Assembly (NCBI GenBank): GCA_016177845.1
Contig: JACOUO010000016.1
Location: forward strand, 62,001 to 126,000
Origin: Deltaproteobacteria bacterium
GTDB taxonomy: Bacteria > Desulfobacterota > GWC2-55-46
Direction: 5' to 3'
DNA: 64,000 nucleotides
In this document: positions 27,117 through 35,903 of the stretch, one piece after another
Position numbering within the stretch: position 1 is the stretch's first letter
Layout of the letters: each line of letters starts with the position of its first letter
Program-made: the position numbers and the translations under genes
The notes under the pieces: generated by a model
The model's input: only the letters and a program-made list of their open reading frames with translations
Databases searched by the model: none
Told to the model about the DNA's origin: nothing

Positions 27117-27998
27117 ATGATAATCGTGGCGCATGGAGGGGCAGGCTGGGGCAAGCCCCGAAAAAAGCTTTTAAAAACCCTTGAAAGGTCGTTAAGGGCA
27201 GGATATGCCATCCTGGAAAATGGCGGAAGCGCAATTGACGCTGTTATGGAAACAATTGCCATTATGGAGGATTCCGGGCAGTTCAATGCGGGCGCGGGCG
27301 GAAATCTGCAGCTTGACGGTGTTCGCAGGCTTGACGCTGCCCTGATGGATGGCAGAACCCTCAACTGCGGGTCCGTCATCGGGCTTGAAGGCATAAGAAA
27401 CCCCATAAAGACTGCAAGGGCAGTGATGAAGCTGCCCCATAAGATACTGACTAACATCGGGGCAAAGAGGCTCGCGGAGGCGGCAGAGCTTGAGCCCCTG
27501 GCAAAACCCGATGAAAAGGCATTGAAAAGACTGGAAAAATTTAAGAAAAAAGGGGTTGATCTGACGAAGTTCTATGAGGATTACTTCTCTACGGTCGGCG
27601 CAGTAGCCCTTGATAGGTCGGGTTGTGTTGCGGCAGGGTCTTCTACAGGCGGTGTTGCGCTGATGCTGCCCGGCAGGGTGGGTGATACTCCTTTAATCGG
27701 CTCAGGCATCTACGCTGAAAATTCTTCAGGCGCTGTCTCCTGCACAGGCAGGGGAGAAGATATAATAAGGATGGCGCTCGCAAAGGAGATCTGCATGCGC
27801 ATGCAGGACAACTCTCCTGAAAAGGCGGCAAAGGACTCATTCAAAAACCTTTTTAAAATAGAAGGTCAGGCAGGCATCATCTCGGTAAACCCAAAAGGCA
27901 AAATCGCTATTATCCATACAACCGGATTTATGGCATCGGGGTTTGCGGACAGAAAGGGGGTCATAGTAAAAGACGGGTTTAAGAGGTTTGCCAAATAA
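27117..27998 (+). CDS. Isoaspartyl peptidase/L-asparaginase (plant-type, Ntn hydrolase)
   Basis: This 293-residue precursor would cleave itself before Thr159 (YFSTVGAVALDRSG), making that threonine the N-terminal nucleophile of the beta subunit. Supporting motifs are the N-terminal HGGAGWGKP, FNAGAGGNLQLDG, and the substrate-binding GVALMLPGRVGDTPLIGSG and CTGRGEDIIR. Enzymes of this type hydrolyse isoaspartyl dipeptides formed by protein damage, and to a lesser degree asparagine. The length is slightly short but complete. A GGAAGGAAA ribosome binding site precedes the ATG. Confidence 0.9.
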   Translation: MIIVAHGGAGWGKPRKKLLKTLERSLRAGYAILENGGSAIDAVMETIAIMEDSGQFNAGAGGNLQLDGVRRLDAALMDGRTLNCGSVIGLEGIRNPIKTARAVMKLPHKILTNIGAKRLAEAAELEPLAKPDEKALKRLEKFKKKGVDLTKFYEDYFSTVGAVALDRSGCVAAGSSTGGVALMLPGRVGDTPLIGSGIYAENSSGAVSCTGRGEDIIRMALAKEICMRMQDNSPEKAAKDSFKNLFKIEGQAGIISVNPKGKIAIIHTTGFMASGFADRKGVIVKDGFKRFAK

Positions 27999-28074
27999 CC
28001 TGCCCGAACAGACAGTATCACGGCTTGAAAGATTTTGATAAAAATGAAACTCAGTCAAAAGGCGGATTTCTTAG

Positions 28075-28485
28075 ATGGAATTTAAGAAGATTACAGGCAT
28101 CAGTGACCTGGAAGAGGCCTCAAGGTATCTTGAGGGGGCTTTGGTCAGCCCCGAGAGTATTACATACAGGGCTGAGTACAGGAGTTTTGAGGCTGTTTTA
28201 ACTCTTAATGAGAAGGCATCAGGATATAAAAAGCTCTTAAGGCTTGCAAGCCCCAGGAAATTGGATGTTGTGCTTGATTTTAACGAGGTCGACGCAGCAG
28301 CGGGACATATCCTTCCTGTCAGCAAAAATCTATTCCTATCAGGTATTTCCAATAAAAACGGCGTGATACGCTTGAAATTCCGTTCAGGCGAGGTGATATC
28401 CCTTATTTCCAATGTGATTGCAGGGGAAGTAAGGCAAGCAGGCAAAAAAGGCGAACCCGTTTATCCGCCTCTCTCGGTAGCCTGA
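28075..28485 (+). CDS. Hypothetical protein
   Basis: This 136-residue soluble protein has no signal or membrane segment and no motif that I recognise. It begins with a helix-like segment (ISDLEEASRYLEGAL), then alternating strands and helices, and ends in EPVYPPLSVA. An overlapping frame on the other strand is less protein-like in composition. Codon use resembles neighbouring genes. It sits 77 bases after the asparaginase-type gene and could share its transcript, but the ribosome binding site is weak. Existence is likely, function unknown. Confidence 0.6.
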   Translation: MEFKKITGISDLEEASRYLEGALVSPESITYRAEYRSFEAVLTLNEKASGYKKLLRLASPRKLDVVLDFNEVDAAAGHILPVSKNLFLSGISNKNGVIRLKFRSGEVISLISNVIAGEVRQAGKKGEPVYPPLSVA

Positions 28486-28517
28486 GAGATTTTTATGTCA
28501 ACTCACTTTGAAATGTT

Positions 28518-28982
28518 TTAAAGCGTCTTTAAGACCTCATCAACATGGCCTGCTGCCTTTACTCCCCTCCAGGCCTTTTCAAGCTTTCCGCCGGCGTCGA
28601 TGAGAAAAGTCGACCTGATTATGCCCAAAGAGGTCTTGCCGTACATTTGTTTTTCTCCATACGCGCCGTAGAGGGAGGCTATTTTCCTGTCAGGGTCGCT
28701 TAAGAGGGGAAAAGCAAGGCCGTGCTGTTCTTTGAACTTCTTATGTGAATTGATGCTGTCAGGGCTTACCCCAAGCACCGCTACATTATCCTTGACCAGC
28801 CGTGACATATTGTCCCTGAAGTCGCACGCCTCCTGCGTGCAGCCGGGCGTATTGTCCTTCGGGTAGAAATAGAGGACGACCTTCTTGCCTTTAAAGTCCT
28901 TAAGGGAGAATTCCTTCTCATTCCCGTTCTCGTCTATTCCCGCAAGCTTGAAATCAATTGCCTTATCGCCTTCCTTGAGCAT
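28518..28982 (-). CDS. bcp: Thioredoxin-dependent peroxiredoxin, Bcp/PrxQ type
   Basis: This 154-residue peroxiredoxin reduces hydrogen peroxide and organic peroxides. The peroxidatic Cys48 lies in DNTPGCTQEACDFRD and the resolving Cys53 five residues later, the arrangement that defines atypical two-Cys PrxQ enzymes. The preceding VVLYFYPKD strand and later SPDSINSHKKFKEQHGLAFPLLSD agree. It would be recycled by thioredoxin in the cytoplasm. A GGAGGTCTGAAG ribosome binding region precedes the ATG. Both catalytic residues are cysteine here, with no selenocysteine. Confidence 0.96.
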   Translation of the reverse strand: MLKEGDKAIDFKLAGIDENGNEKEFSLKDFKGKKVVLYFYPKDNTPGCTQEACDFRDNMSRLVKDNVAVLGVSPDSINSHKKFKEQHGLAFPLLSDPDRKIASLYGAYGEKQMYGKTSLGIIRSTFLIDAGGKLEKAWRGVKAAGHVDEVLKTL

Positions 28983-29044
28983 CTTCAGACCTCCGAATAT
29001 CGAATAATAATTTTATCATATTTTTGAGTTCAGGGCAGGAGGGG

Positions 29045-29377
29045 TCATTTGCCGATGGTAAGGAAATAGACCATTTCGGACTCAACAGGCACTTCCGCGA
29101 TGGCATGGCTCTCGCCGGGCTCTACGATCAGGCAGCTGCCCTCATTCAGAGCTACTTTCTTCCCTGAGACCCTGAATACAATAGTGCCTTTTGTGCAATA
29201 AAAGACCTCTGAGGCCTCTTTGTGGGAATGTTCTACAGCTGTGCTGCCGGGCCTTAGCTTAAGGTGGCTGATATGCCTTACGCATGAAAGAGGCTCTGGC
29301 ATAAGCACCTGTTTTTTAAGTTCAGGGTTGTGGCTCACAGGGGTGAACGGGGTAGTGGCAAGGGAATATAATCTCAT
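29045..29377 (-). CDS. Cupin domain protein
   Basis: This 110-residue protein is a single cupin barrel. Motif 1 reads LRPGSTAVEHSHKEASEVFYCTKG, with two His and a Glu in metal-binding positions, and motif 2 is VEPGESHAIAEVP with the last His. Such small cupins include isomerases, dioxygenases and ligand-binding proteins, so function cannot be assigned. It is a single gene between bcp and an RCC1-repeat lipoprotein. Confidence 0.85.
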   Translation of the reverse strand: MRLYSLATTPFTPVSHNPELKKQVLMPEPLSCVRHISHLKLRPGSTAVEHSHKEASEVFYCTKGTIVFRVSGKKVALNEGSCLIVEPGESHAIAEVPVESEMVYFLTIGK

Positions 29378-29414
29378 GGGAGTGTATTTTGTAATAAAAT
29401 AAAGGTATTTTCAA

Positions 29415-30635
29415 TTAATTTATGACATCTACCGGGGTTGAAGAGTCAAGGAATGTACCGTCTCCAAGCTGGCCTGATGAATTGGAGCCCCAGCAGCGCA
29501 CCCTGTTGCCTGATATCCTTGCGCAGGTATGGAATAGGCCTGCGTCAATATGGGTAGCTGATGAAAGGTTACTTACCAGAACAGGGATATATGTGGAGGT
29601 GCTTGGAGCGCCGCCTCCCGGCGGAGTAAACCCGACCACTGTGCCGTTGCCGAGCTGTCCGTTCACGTTCTCTCCCCAGCATTTGGCGGATGAATCCGCA
29701 AGGATGGCGCAGCTATGTGAAAAACCGGCGGCTATTGCCGATGCCGTTGATATTGAAGTAACATTCACAGGTGTCGCCGAGAAGGTGATAGCTACGGGGG
29801 ATATCCCGCTTATCAGTGTCCAGGGCGCTCCGAGCTGGCCTGTAGAATCATCACCCCAGCACTGTGCGCCACCGTTTGAAAGCCTTACGCAGGTATGGTT
29901 TGCGCCTGCTGCAATGTCTGTAGCAATGGCAACCCCTGAGACAGCTACAGGCTCAGTTTGGTTTATCCTTGAGGCATTGCCGAGCTGGCCCAATGAATTG
30001 GCGCCCCAGCACCTTACCCCTCCGGTATTGAGAACAGTGCAGGTATGGTTCCCGCCTGCTGAAATTGCGGTCACACCTGTGAGGTTTGCAACTGCCACAG
30101 GCGTGCTTGAGCGGTTCTGGGTTCCATTTCCGAGCTGTCCTAACGCGCTTGCGCCCCAGCACCTGACCGACCTGTCGGAAAGAGAGGCACAGGTGTGGTT
30201 GCCCCCTGCGGCAACGGCGGTGGCGTTTGTGATGCCGGAGACCGCAACAGGTGTCTTTGAGCCCGTGGTAGTGCCGTTACCGAGCTGGCCAAAGGCATTA
30301 TCCCCCCAGCATTGCACAGTGCCGTTTGAGAGCAGGGCGCAGGTGTGCTCTCCGCCTGCAGAAACCTGCGTGACCCCTGAAAGCCCGCTTACGGCTACAG
30401 GCCGGGCTGAATCGGTTGCTGAATTGTTGCCGAGCTGGCCCGCATTATTAAGCCCCCAGCATTTTACCGTATCGTCGGTAGCAACAGAGCAGGCGTGAAA
30501 ATCCCCTGCGGAAACAGATTTGGCGGCCAGCACTACTGATCTCGCGCTGTCTGAGTCATTATTCCCGTTCCCGCAGCCGTGTATTGAAAATAACAGGATG
30601 AAGGCGATTGTCAGAAAAGGTAGTTTGATTTTCAT
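29415..30635 (-). CDS. RCC1-repeat beta-propeller lipoprotein
   Basis: This 406-residue exported protein has a lipoprotein-like signal (FSIHGCGNG, Cys near residue 21). It contains seven RCC1 repeats of about 50 residues, each built on CWG...GQLGNGT followed by P-V-A-V and a HTCA/HTCV turn, enough to close a seven-bladed propeller. Cys in CWG and in HTC recurs in each repeat, giving many potential disulfides. In bacteria such proteins are cell-surface or periplasmic binding proteins, with function rarely known. DNA of the repeats is also open on the plus strand (358 codons), an artefact of repeat composition. It is monocistronic. Confidence 0.85.
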   Translation of the reverse strand: MKIKLPFLTIAFILLFSIHGCGNGNNDSDSARSVVLAAKSVSAGDFHACSVATDDTVKCWGLNNAGQLGNNSATDSARPVAVSGLSGVTQVSAGGEHTCALLSNGTVQCWGDNAFGQLGNGTTTGSKTPVAVSGITNATAVAAGGNHTCASLSDRSVRCWGASALGQLGNGTQNRSSTPVAVANLTGVTAISAGGNHTCTVLNTGGVRCWGANSLGQLGNASRINQTEPVAVSGVAIATDIAAGANHTCVRLSNGGAQCWGDDSTGQLGAPWTLISGISPVAITFSATPVNVTSISTASAIAAGFSHSCAILADSSAKCWGENVNGQLGNGTVVGFTPPGGGAPSTSTYIPVLVSNLSSATHIDAGLFHTCARISGNRVRCWGSNSSGQLGDGTFLDSSTPVDVIN

Positions 30636-30799
30636 TGGAGTTCCTAAAAAGGTTTGTACCTTTTTTGAGTATTCCTGAAAAAAAGCTCATGTCAAGAAAC
30701 GCGCTTTTTAAAATCCGCAGAGCCTTCGTGTATGTTTTATTGACATTGCGATGCATATTTTGTTATTTTAAATCAATATCTCCGCAGCAAGGTTGAGCG

Positions 30800-32194
30800 A
30801 TGTATAAAGGAAAAATACTGATAGTCGATGACGATGCTTTTTTCAGGGTCCTCTGTTCCGATATCCTTTCGAATGGAGGCTTTTTTGTCAAAGCAGCCTC
30901 CTCAGGCCAGGACGCCCTCAATATAATTGAAAAAGAGCCTATCGATATAGTGATTACAGACCTTGTAATGCCGGATATCAGCGGGCTTGAGGTCCTTCAG
31001 AGGACAAAGCAGCTCAACGCCTTGATAGATGTAATAGTCATTACCGGCCACGGTTCAATCGAATCTGCCATAAATGCCTTGAAAAGCGGGGCTTTTGATT
31101 ATATCAGGAAGCCCCTGAACGAGGACGAGCTCCTCCATACCGTAAACGCCTGCATTGAGAAGAAAAAGCTTCTTGAAGAAAATCTCGAGATGAGACAGTC
31201 CCTGAGGCTTTTTGAGGTCAGCAGGGCAGTCACCTCCACGCTTGATATCAGCAGACTTTATAACATTACCCTTGACGCGCTGCTTCAGATAGTGCCCGGA
31301 GACGCGGGCCTGATAATGTTCTATGAAGATGACAGGAAAAAGCTCGACATCAAGGCAATACGGCACCTGAGCCTCAATCTCGGTGAAAAGATAGTCGAGA
31401 TATTCAAGAACGGTTTTGAAAGAGATTTGAAAGGGATTGAGAATATCGCGGTAATTTCAAAGGCGGACATCAGGGACGGCCACGAGATACTCAAGGACTA
31501 TAACTCTTTCCTTATCGCTCCCCTTACAAAAGGCAATGTCACCGGCGGGTTTATCCTTATCCTCAGCAAGCTTGGCAAAGGCGATTACAGCATGCGCGAT
31601 ATAAAGAACGCATCCTTTATTGCCGAGCATGCGGCAAGCGCGTTTGATAATGCCCAAAAGTATGCCGAGGCAAAGGAGATGGCCTTCATCGACAGCCTCA
31701 CCAACCTTTACAACAGCAAATACCTTGATTTAGTGCTTGATAAGGAAATAAAGAGGGCTGACAGGCTTATGATGCCTGTTACCGTGCTTTTCATGGACCT
31801 TGATAACTTCAAGATGATAAACGACAGGAACGATCATCTTGTCGGAAGCAAGGTCTTGATAGAGGTAGCCAAGATACTTCTTAAATGCGTCAGGGAAGTC
31901 GATACTGTCATCAGGTACGGCGGGGATGAGTATGTAGTACTGCTCGTTGACGCTGATTACGATGTTGCCATGAAGGTTGCGGACAGGATAAGGACGACAA
32001 TAGAGAAGTTCAACTTCCTTGAGGATGAGAGCCTGAACTTAAAGATTACTGCCTCAATCGGCATTGCCACATACCCCATTCATACCAAAGACAAGAAAGA
32101 ACTCCTTAAGATAGCCGATAAGGCGATGTACCGCGCCAAGGATATTTCAAGGAATTTTGTCTATCTGGCGCCCCTGCCGGGCTCAGCCACATAA
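30800..32194 (+). CDS. Response regulator with REC, GAF and GGDEF domains (diguanylate cyclase)
   Basis: The 464-residue protein has a receiver domain (Asp10/Asp11 acidic pocket, phosphoacceptor Asp54, Lys104), a linker helix, a GAF-like domain (about 140-285) and a GGDEF domain (about 295-455). The active site is GGDEY at 374-378, a functional variant, and the RxxD inhibitory site (REVD) lies five residues before it, so product inhibition is expected. Phosphorylation by an unlinked histidine kinase probably regulates c-di-GMP synthesis. TTGACA at about 30738 may be the -35 box, but the -10 is weak. Confidence 0.94.
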   Translation: MYKGKILIVDDDAFFRVLCSDILSNGGFFVKAASSGQDALNIIEKEPIDIVITDLVMPDISGLEVLQRTKQLNALIDVIVITGHGSIESAINALKSGAFDYIRKPLNEDELLHTVNACIEKKKLLEENLEMRQSLRLFEVSRAVTSTLDISRLYNITLDALLQIVPGDAGLIMFYEDDRKKLDIKAIRHLSLNLGEKIVEIFKNGFERDLKGIENIAVISKADIRDGHEILKDYNSFLIAPLTKGNVTGGFILILSKLGKGDYSMRDIKNASFIAEHAASAFDNAQKYAEAKEMAFIDSLTNLYNSKYLDLVLDKEIKRADRLMMPVTVLFMDLDNFKMINDRNDHLVGSKVLIEVAKILLKCVREVDTVIRYGGDEYVVLLVDADYDVAMKVADRIRTTIEKFNFLEDESLNLKITASIGIATYPIHTKDKKELLKIADKAMYRAKDISRNFVYLAPLPGSAT

Positions 32195-32316
32195 AATTAT
32201 AATATTGCCATTGCTAACTTTCGGGCTATGCCCATCAAGTCAGTGCTATTTTGTTTTTGCGCGCTGCCGTTCGCTATCGGACTCCTTCAATAGATGAAGC
32301 TTGTCCTACCCATCAT

Positions 32317-32431
32317 CAAGCCGTCATTCCCGAATGCCTCTATCGGGAATCCAGTATTAAAGTTTTTGGACTGTTCCCTTTCGTTGAGAAAATACCAAAA
32401 GTCGTCATTGCGAACAGAGTGAAGCAATCTA
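32317..32431 (+). repeat. Dispersed intergenic repeat
   Basis: This copy contains both hairpin modules (GTCATTCCCGAATGCCTCTATCGGGAAT; GTCATTGCGAACAGAGTGAAGCAAT). It is preceded at 32222 by the GGGCTATGCCCATC mini-element and at 32260 by the GTTCGCTATCGGACTC fragment seen in other islands. Confidence 0.8.
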
Positions 32432-32457
32432 TTTTTCTCTTCCTTGAAAGGGCAAAC

Positions 32458-35400
32458 TCACCGGGCTTCTGCCTTTTCAAAGGCCATCTTCTTTATCTTC
32501 CTTAAATCCGCTTTTCCAGTACCGGTCACAGGTATTGATTCGACAAGATAGATATTCTCTTTTTTTGGTATCCAGAGCTTTGGAAGTTCTGTCTCCAAAA
32601 GCTTATCTCTTATCTCGGCAGGCGTTATCTCCTTATTTGTGTAAAAGATTACAAGCCTCTCACCCTTCTGCTCATCCGGCACTCCGGTAACAGAGCCCTC
32701 GAAATGATGGAAAAGCTCTGACAAAACCTCCTCTATCTTTCCGTGTGAGACCATCTCGCCCCCGATTTTGCTAAACCTTGAGAGCCTGTCGGTTATAGTT
32801 ATGAACCCGTCCTCGCTGATAGAGGCGATATCGCCTGTAATGTACCAGCCGTCTTTTATGACCTGCTTGGTCCTCTCCTGGTCTCCGAGATAGCCAAGCA
32901 TCAGGTTGGGCGCTTTTACAAGGAGCAGCCCTTCGGTGTTGCAGGGCAGCTCTTCTCCTGTATCTGTGCTGATGACCTTTACCGATACGCCGGGCAGTGG
33001 ATGCCCGACTGTGCCCGGTTTATAGCCTGTTTGCTTGACAGTGCCGTGCTCGATGTCAGGCGTATTTACCGAAACAACGGGTGAGAGCTCTGTGCAGCCG
33101 TAGCCTTCAAGTAAATCCTTGCCGAATTTGTGTTTGAATGCCGCAGCGACTGAGGAGCGGAGCTTCTCAGCCCCGGCAAGCGCGTACCTGATTGATTCGA
33201 AGTCCTCGCGTGCGCATTTTCTCGTGTAGGCCGAGTAAAAGGTAGGCGTTCCGATAAGTATCGTTGCCTTATACTGGCGGGCAAGGGCGCCGATTGTGGC
33301 GGCATCGAGCGGGTTTGCGTGATATACGGACTTAAGTCCGTTTAAGAGCGGGAACCATAATGTCGCCGTAAAACCAAAGGCATGGAAAAATGGCAGTGCG
33401 CCTAGCACGCAATCTTTCTTTGAGAGCGTGAATACCTGCGCGAACCCTTCTATGTTGGATATGATGTTGTGGTGTGAAAGCATCACGCCTTTTGGTGTGC
33501 CTGTGCTTCCGCTTGTGAATATAATCGTAGCAATCTTGTCAGGGTCGTATTTATCGCGGGAGTAAACGAACTCGATTGCCCTTGAAGGAAGGATAAACGC
33601 AATCAGCCCTGTTATGAATTTTTCGATTGCAGATATGCCGGAGACTATTTCCTCAATGAGTATCATCCCTTCCATTTCATCGATATTTGCCCTCTGCAGA
33701 AATACCCTCGAGGTGATTATGGTCTTTATGCCGCAGTGCTGTACCGCGGACCGCATTGCGTCCGCGCCTGCGGTAAAGTTGAGATTGACCGGGACCTTGC
33801 CTGCAATCTGAATAGCAATATTGGCGATAGCCCCGCCAACGGAAGAGGGCAGGAGAACGGCTATCATGTTCTCGTCACGGCGTTTCTTCCGGAGGCCTTT
33901 TGAAAGGAGTATGCTTCCAATAAGGGCCTTGCCCCATGAAAGCTCCTTTCCCGTGGAGTCTGCCATGCAGAAGGAAAACCAGTGCCTCTTGGCCATCTTT
34001 ATGAATTTGAGATGGAGCATGTCCGTGTGGCTGCGGCGGTGTTCTACGGCCTCGCTTGCAAGCTCGGTTATGGCCTGCCTTGTCTCCTGTGCTGTAGCAG
34101 TGCTTTTCAAAGGCTTGCCGAAAGAAACCGTGACAGGATAAGGGAAGTGGGTAGGTATCTTCCAGAAGAACTTTCCGTTCTTAAAGCTGAAGATAGAGCC
34201 CCAGACCCTGTCGAGGTGCACAGGTATTACAGGCACATCAAGGCCTTCTACAATCCTTTCAAAACCCTTTTTAAATGGGAGGATATTGCCTGTCCTGCTT
34301 ATTGTGCCTTCGGCAAATATGCAGATGACATGGTTATTCCTAAGCTCTTCCCTTGCCTTGTTGATGGACAGGAGTATGTCTCTCCTGTTGCCGTCAGATA
34401 CGGGGATTGCCTTCATGAGCTTCAAAAGCCAGTTTATGAGCTTAAGGTCGTAGAAGAACCTGTATATCATGAAGCGGATGAACCTTTGTACGCATGCGCC
34501 CACAAGCAGGGCATCAACAAAAGACATGTGGTTGCAGACAAGCAGGGCAGGGCCCCTTGTGGGGATGTTCTCATGTCCGACGATTTTTATCTTGTAAAGG
34601 GTGTGCGTAAGCATCCAGAGGCTGAAACGCACCAGAAAGGCAGGCAGCGCCTTCATTACAAAAAGCGTGCATATTATTGTAACAATGCCGAATATAAAGA
34701 CAATCTTATCAGCTGTTATGTTGAGGATGTCCCTGAATATCCAAAGCACTGCCGAGGCAAGAAGAATGCCTGCGGTATTTACAAAGTTATTTGTGGCAAT
34801 AAGCCTGCCTTTTTCATCGGGCGCGCTCTTTTGCTGAAGGAGAGCGTTCAAGGGGACTATGAAAAGCCCTCCGCAAAAGCCTATCATCATGAGCGCGGCG
34901 GCTGTCCTCGGGTAAGAATCTGTAGAAACGGCAAGTACCATTGAGAAAATTCCCATGCCGATTGAGCCGAGCGGGACAAGGCCGGGCTCGACCTTATCGC
35001 CTGAAAGCCTTCCTGCGGTAATGCTGCCCGCGCCGATGCCGATGGCAAGGAATGTAATGAGGATGCCAATGCGAAGGTCGCTCAGCCCCATTACCTCCTT
35101 CCCAAGCAGGAGTATGTCCATCTGGAGGAGCGAGCCGAGAAACCAGAAATAAGTTATGCCCGCAACTGTCAGAAGCAGGAATCTATTCTTTAAAAGGGTC
35201 CTTATGCCGTAAGTTATCTCTGACCACGGGTTAAAATTGAAATTCTTGATTGCCCCTGATTTGTCGACCTTTGGAATGCCGAAGCTCATTACCGTGCCCA
35301 TGAACGCTATAACTATAAGGAAAAGCCCGATAAGGCTCAGCCTGTCTTTCCAGGCGGAATACATTATTGTCCCGGCTGAAGTGCCGATGATGATGGCAAA

Positions 35401-35856
35401 GAAGGTGCTCATCTCAAGAAGCCCGTTTGCCCTTGAAAGCTCTTTATCAGGGAGCATCTCAGGGACTATGCCGTACTTTGCGGGGCTGAAAAAGGTAGAG
35501 TGCATTGCCATGAAGAAGAGAGTTGCAAGCATGAACTCTATGCGGTTTGAAATAAATGCGAAGAGGCCGAAGGTGACCGCGAGTATCTCAAAGCTCTTTG
35601 TTATGATGAGAACGGTTCTTTTATTATATATGTCGGCTACATAGCCTGCGTAGCCTGAAAAGATGAAGAACGGGAGTATGAATATTGCGCCCACGAGGGA
35701 GACATAGCCCCCGCCGCTTCCAGCGGCCAGATTAACGGCAACCATTGAGATAACTATCTTAAAGACATTATCATTGAAGGCGCCAAGGAACTGGGTCCAC
35801 AGGAATGACTGGAAGCCAAATGACTTCAGCAGGTCTTTATATCTTCCAAGAGGCAT
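32458..35856 (-). CDS. Three-domain fusion: MFS lysophospholipid flippase, PlsC acyltransferase and acyl-ACP/CoA synthetase (Aas-like)
   Basis: This 1132-residue protein has an MFS transporter (about 1-410, twelve helices, LplT-like), a PlsC-type acyltransferase (about 425-600; NHMSFVD with the catalytic His-x4-Asp; FAEGTISRTG) and an AMP-forming acyl-activating domain (about 640-1130; TIIFTSGSTGTPKG; GYGCTELSP; YITGDIASISEDG). In E. coli, LplT is separate from the Aas acyltransferase-synthetase. The fusion would import lysophospholipid across the inner membrane, activate a fatty acid and re-acylate it. It lies 47 bases after fhs and could share its transcript. Confidence 0.92.
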   Translation of the reverse strand: MPLGRYKDLLKSFGFQSFLWTQFLGAFNDNVFKIVISMVAVNLAAGSGGGYVSLVGAIFILPFFIFSGYAGYVADIYNKRTVLIITKSFEILAVTFGLFAFISNRIEFMLATLFFMAMHSTFFSPAKYGIVPEMLPDKELSRANGLLEMSTFFAIIIGTSAGTIMYSAWKDRLSLIGLFLIVIAFMGTVMSFGIPKVDKSGAIKNFNFNPWSEITYGIRTLLKNRFLLLTVAGITYFWFLGSLLQMDILLLGKEVMGLSDLRIGILITFLAIGIGAGSITAGRLSGDKVEPGLVPLGSIGMGIFSMVLAVSTDSYPRTAAALMMIGFCGGLFIVPLNALLQQKSAPDEKGRLIATNNFVNTAGILLASAVLWIFRDILNITADKIVFIFGIVTIICTLFVMKALPAFLVRFSLWMLTHTLYKIKIVGHENIPTRGPALLVCNHMSFVDALLVGACVQRFIRFMIYRFFYDLKLINWLLKLMKAIPVSDGNRRDILLSINKAREELRNNHVICIFAEGTISRTGNILPFKKGFERIVEGLDVPVIPVHLDRVWGSIFSFKNGKFFWKIPTHFPYPVTVSFGKPLKSTATAQETRQAITELASEAVEHRRSHTDMLHLKFIKMAKRHWFSFCMADSTGKELSWGKALIGSILLSKGLRKKRRDENMIAVLLPSSVGGAIANIAIQIAGKVPVNLNFTAGADAMRSAVQHCGIKTIITSRVFLQRANIDEMEGMILIEEIVSGISAIEKFITGLIAFILPSRAIEFVYSRDKYDPDKIATIIFTSGSTGTPKGVMLSHHNIISNIEGFAQVFTLSKKDCVLGALPFFHAFGFTATLWFPLLNGLKSVYHANPLDAATIGALARQYKATILIGTPTFYSAYTRKCAREDFESIRYALAGAEKLRSSVAAAFKHKFGKDLLEGYGCTELSPVVSVNTPDIEHGTVKQTGYKPGTVGHPLPGVSVKVISTDTGEELPCNTEGLLLVKAPNLMLGYLGDQERTKQVIKDGWYITGDIASISEDGFITITDRLSRFSKIGGEMVSHGKIEEVLSELFHHFEGSVTGVPDEQKGERLVIFYTNKEITPAEIRDKLLETELPKLWIPKKENIYLVESIPVTGTGKADLRKIKKMAFEKAEAR

Positions 35857-35903
35857 TTTAGCTTCTGACTTTCGTTTGTTATTTGATAAAAACGCAGTTT
35901 ATC

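Noticed and set aside
28071-28445. 124-codon frame on the minus strand opposite the 136-residue hypothetical protein
   Set aside because: Serine- and leucine-rich composition typical of an antisense frame; the plus-strand frame has a more normal composition and direction with its neighbour.
29422-30498. Open frame of 358 codons on the plus strand opposite the RCC1 lipoprotein
   Set aside because: The frame is a by-product of the repeated CWG...GQLG coding sequence on the minus strand; it has no ribosome binding site, signal or plausible composition.
33982-34944. Open frame of 320 codons on the plus strand opposite the Aas-like gene
   Set aside because: Low-complexity, Cys- and His-rich translation typical of an antisense frame; the minus-strand frame carries clear PlsC and MFS motifs across the same bases.
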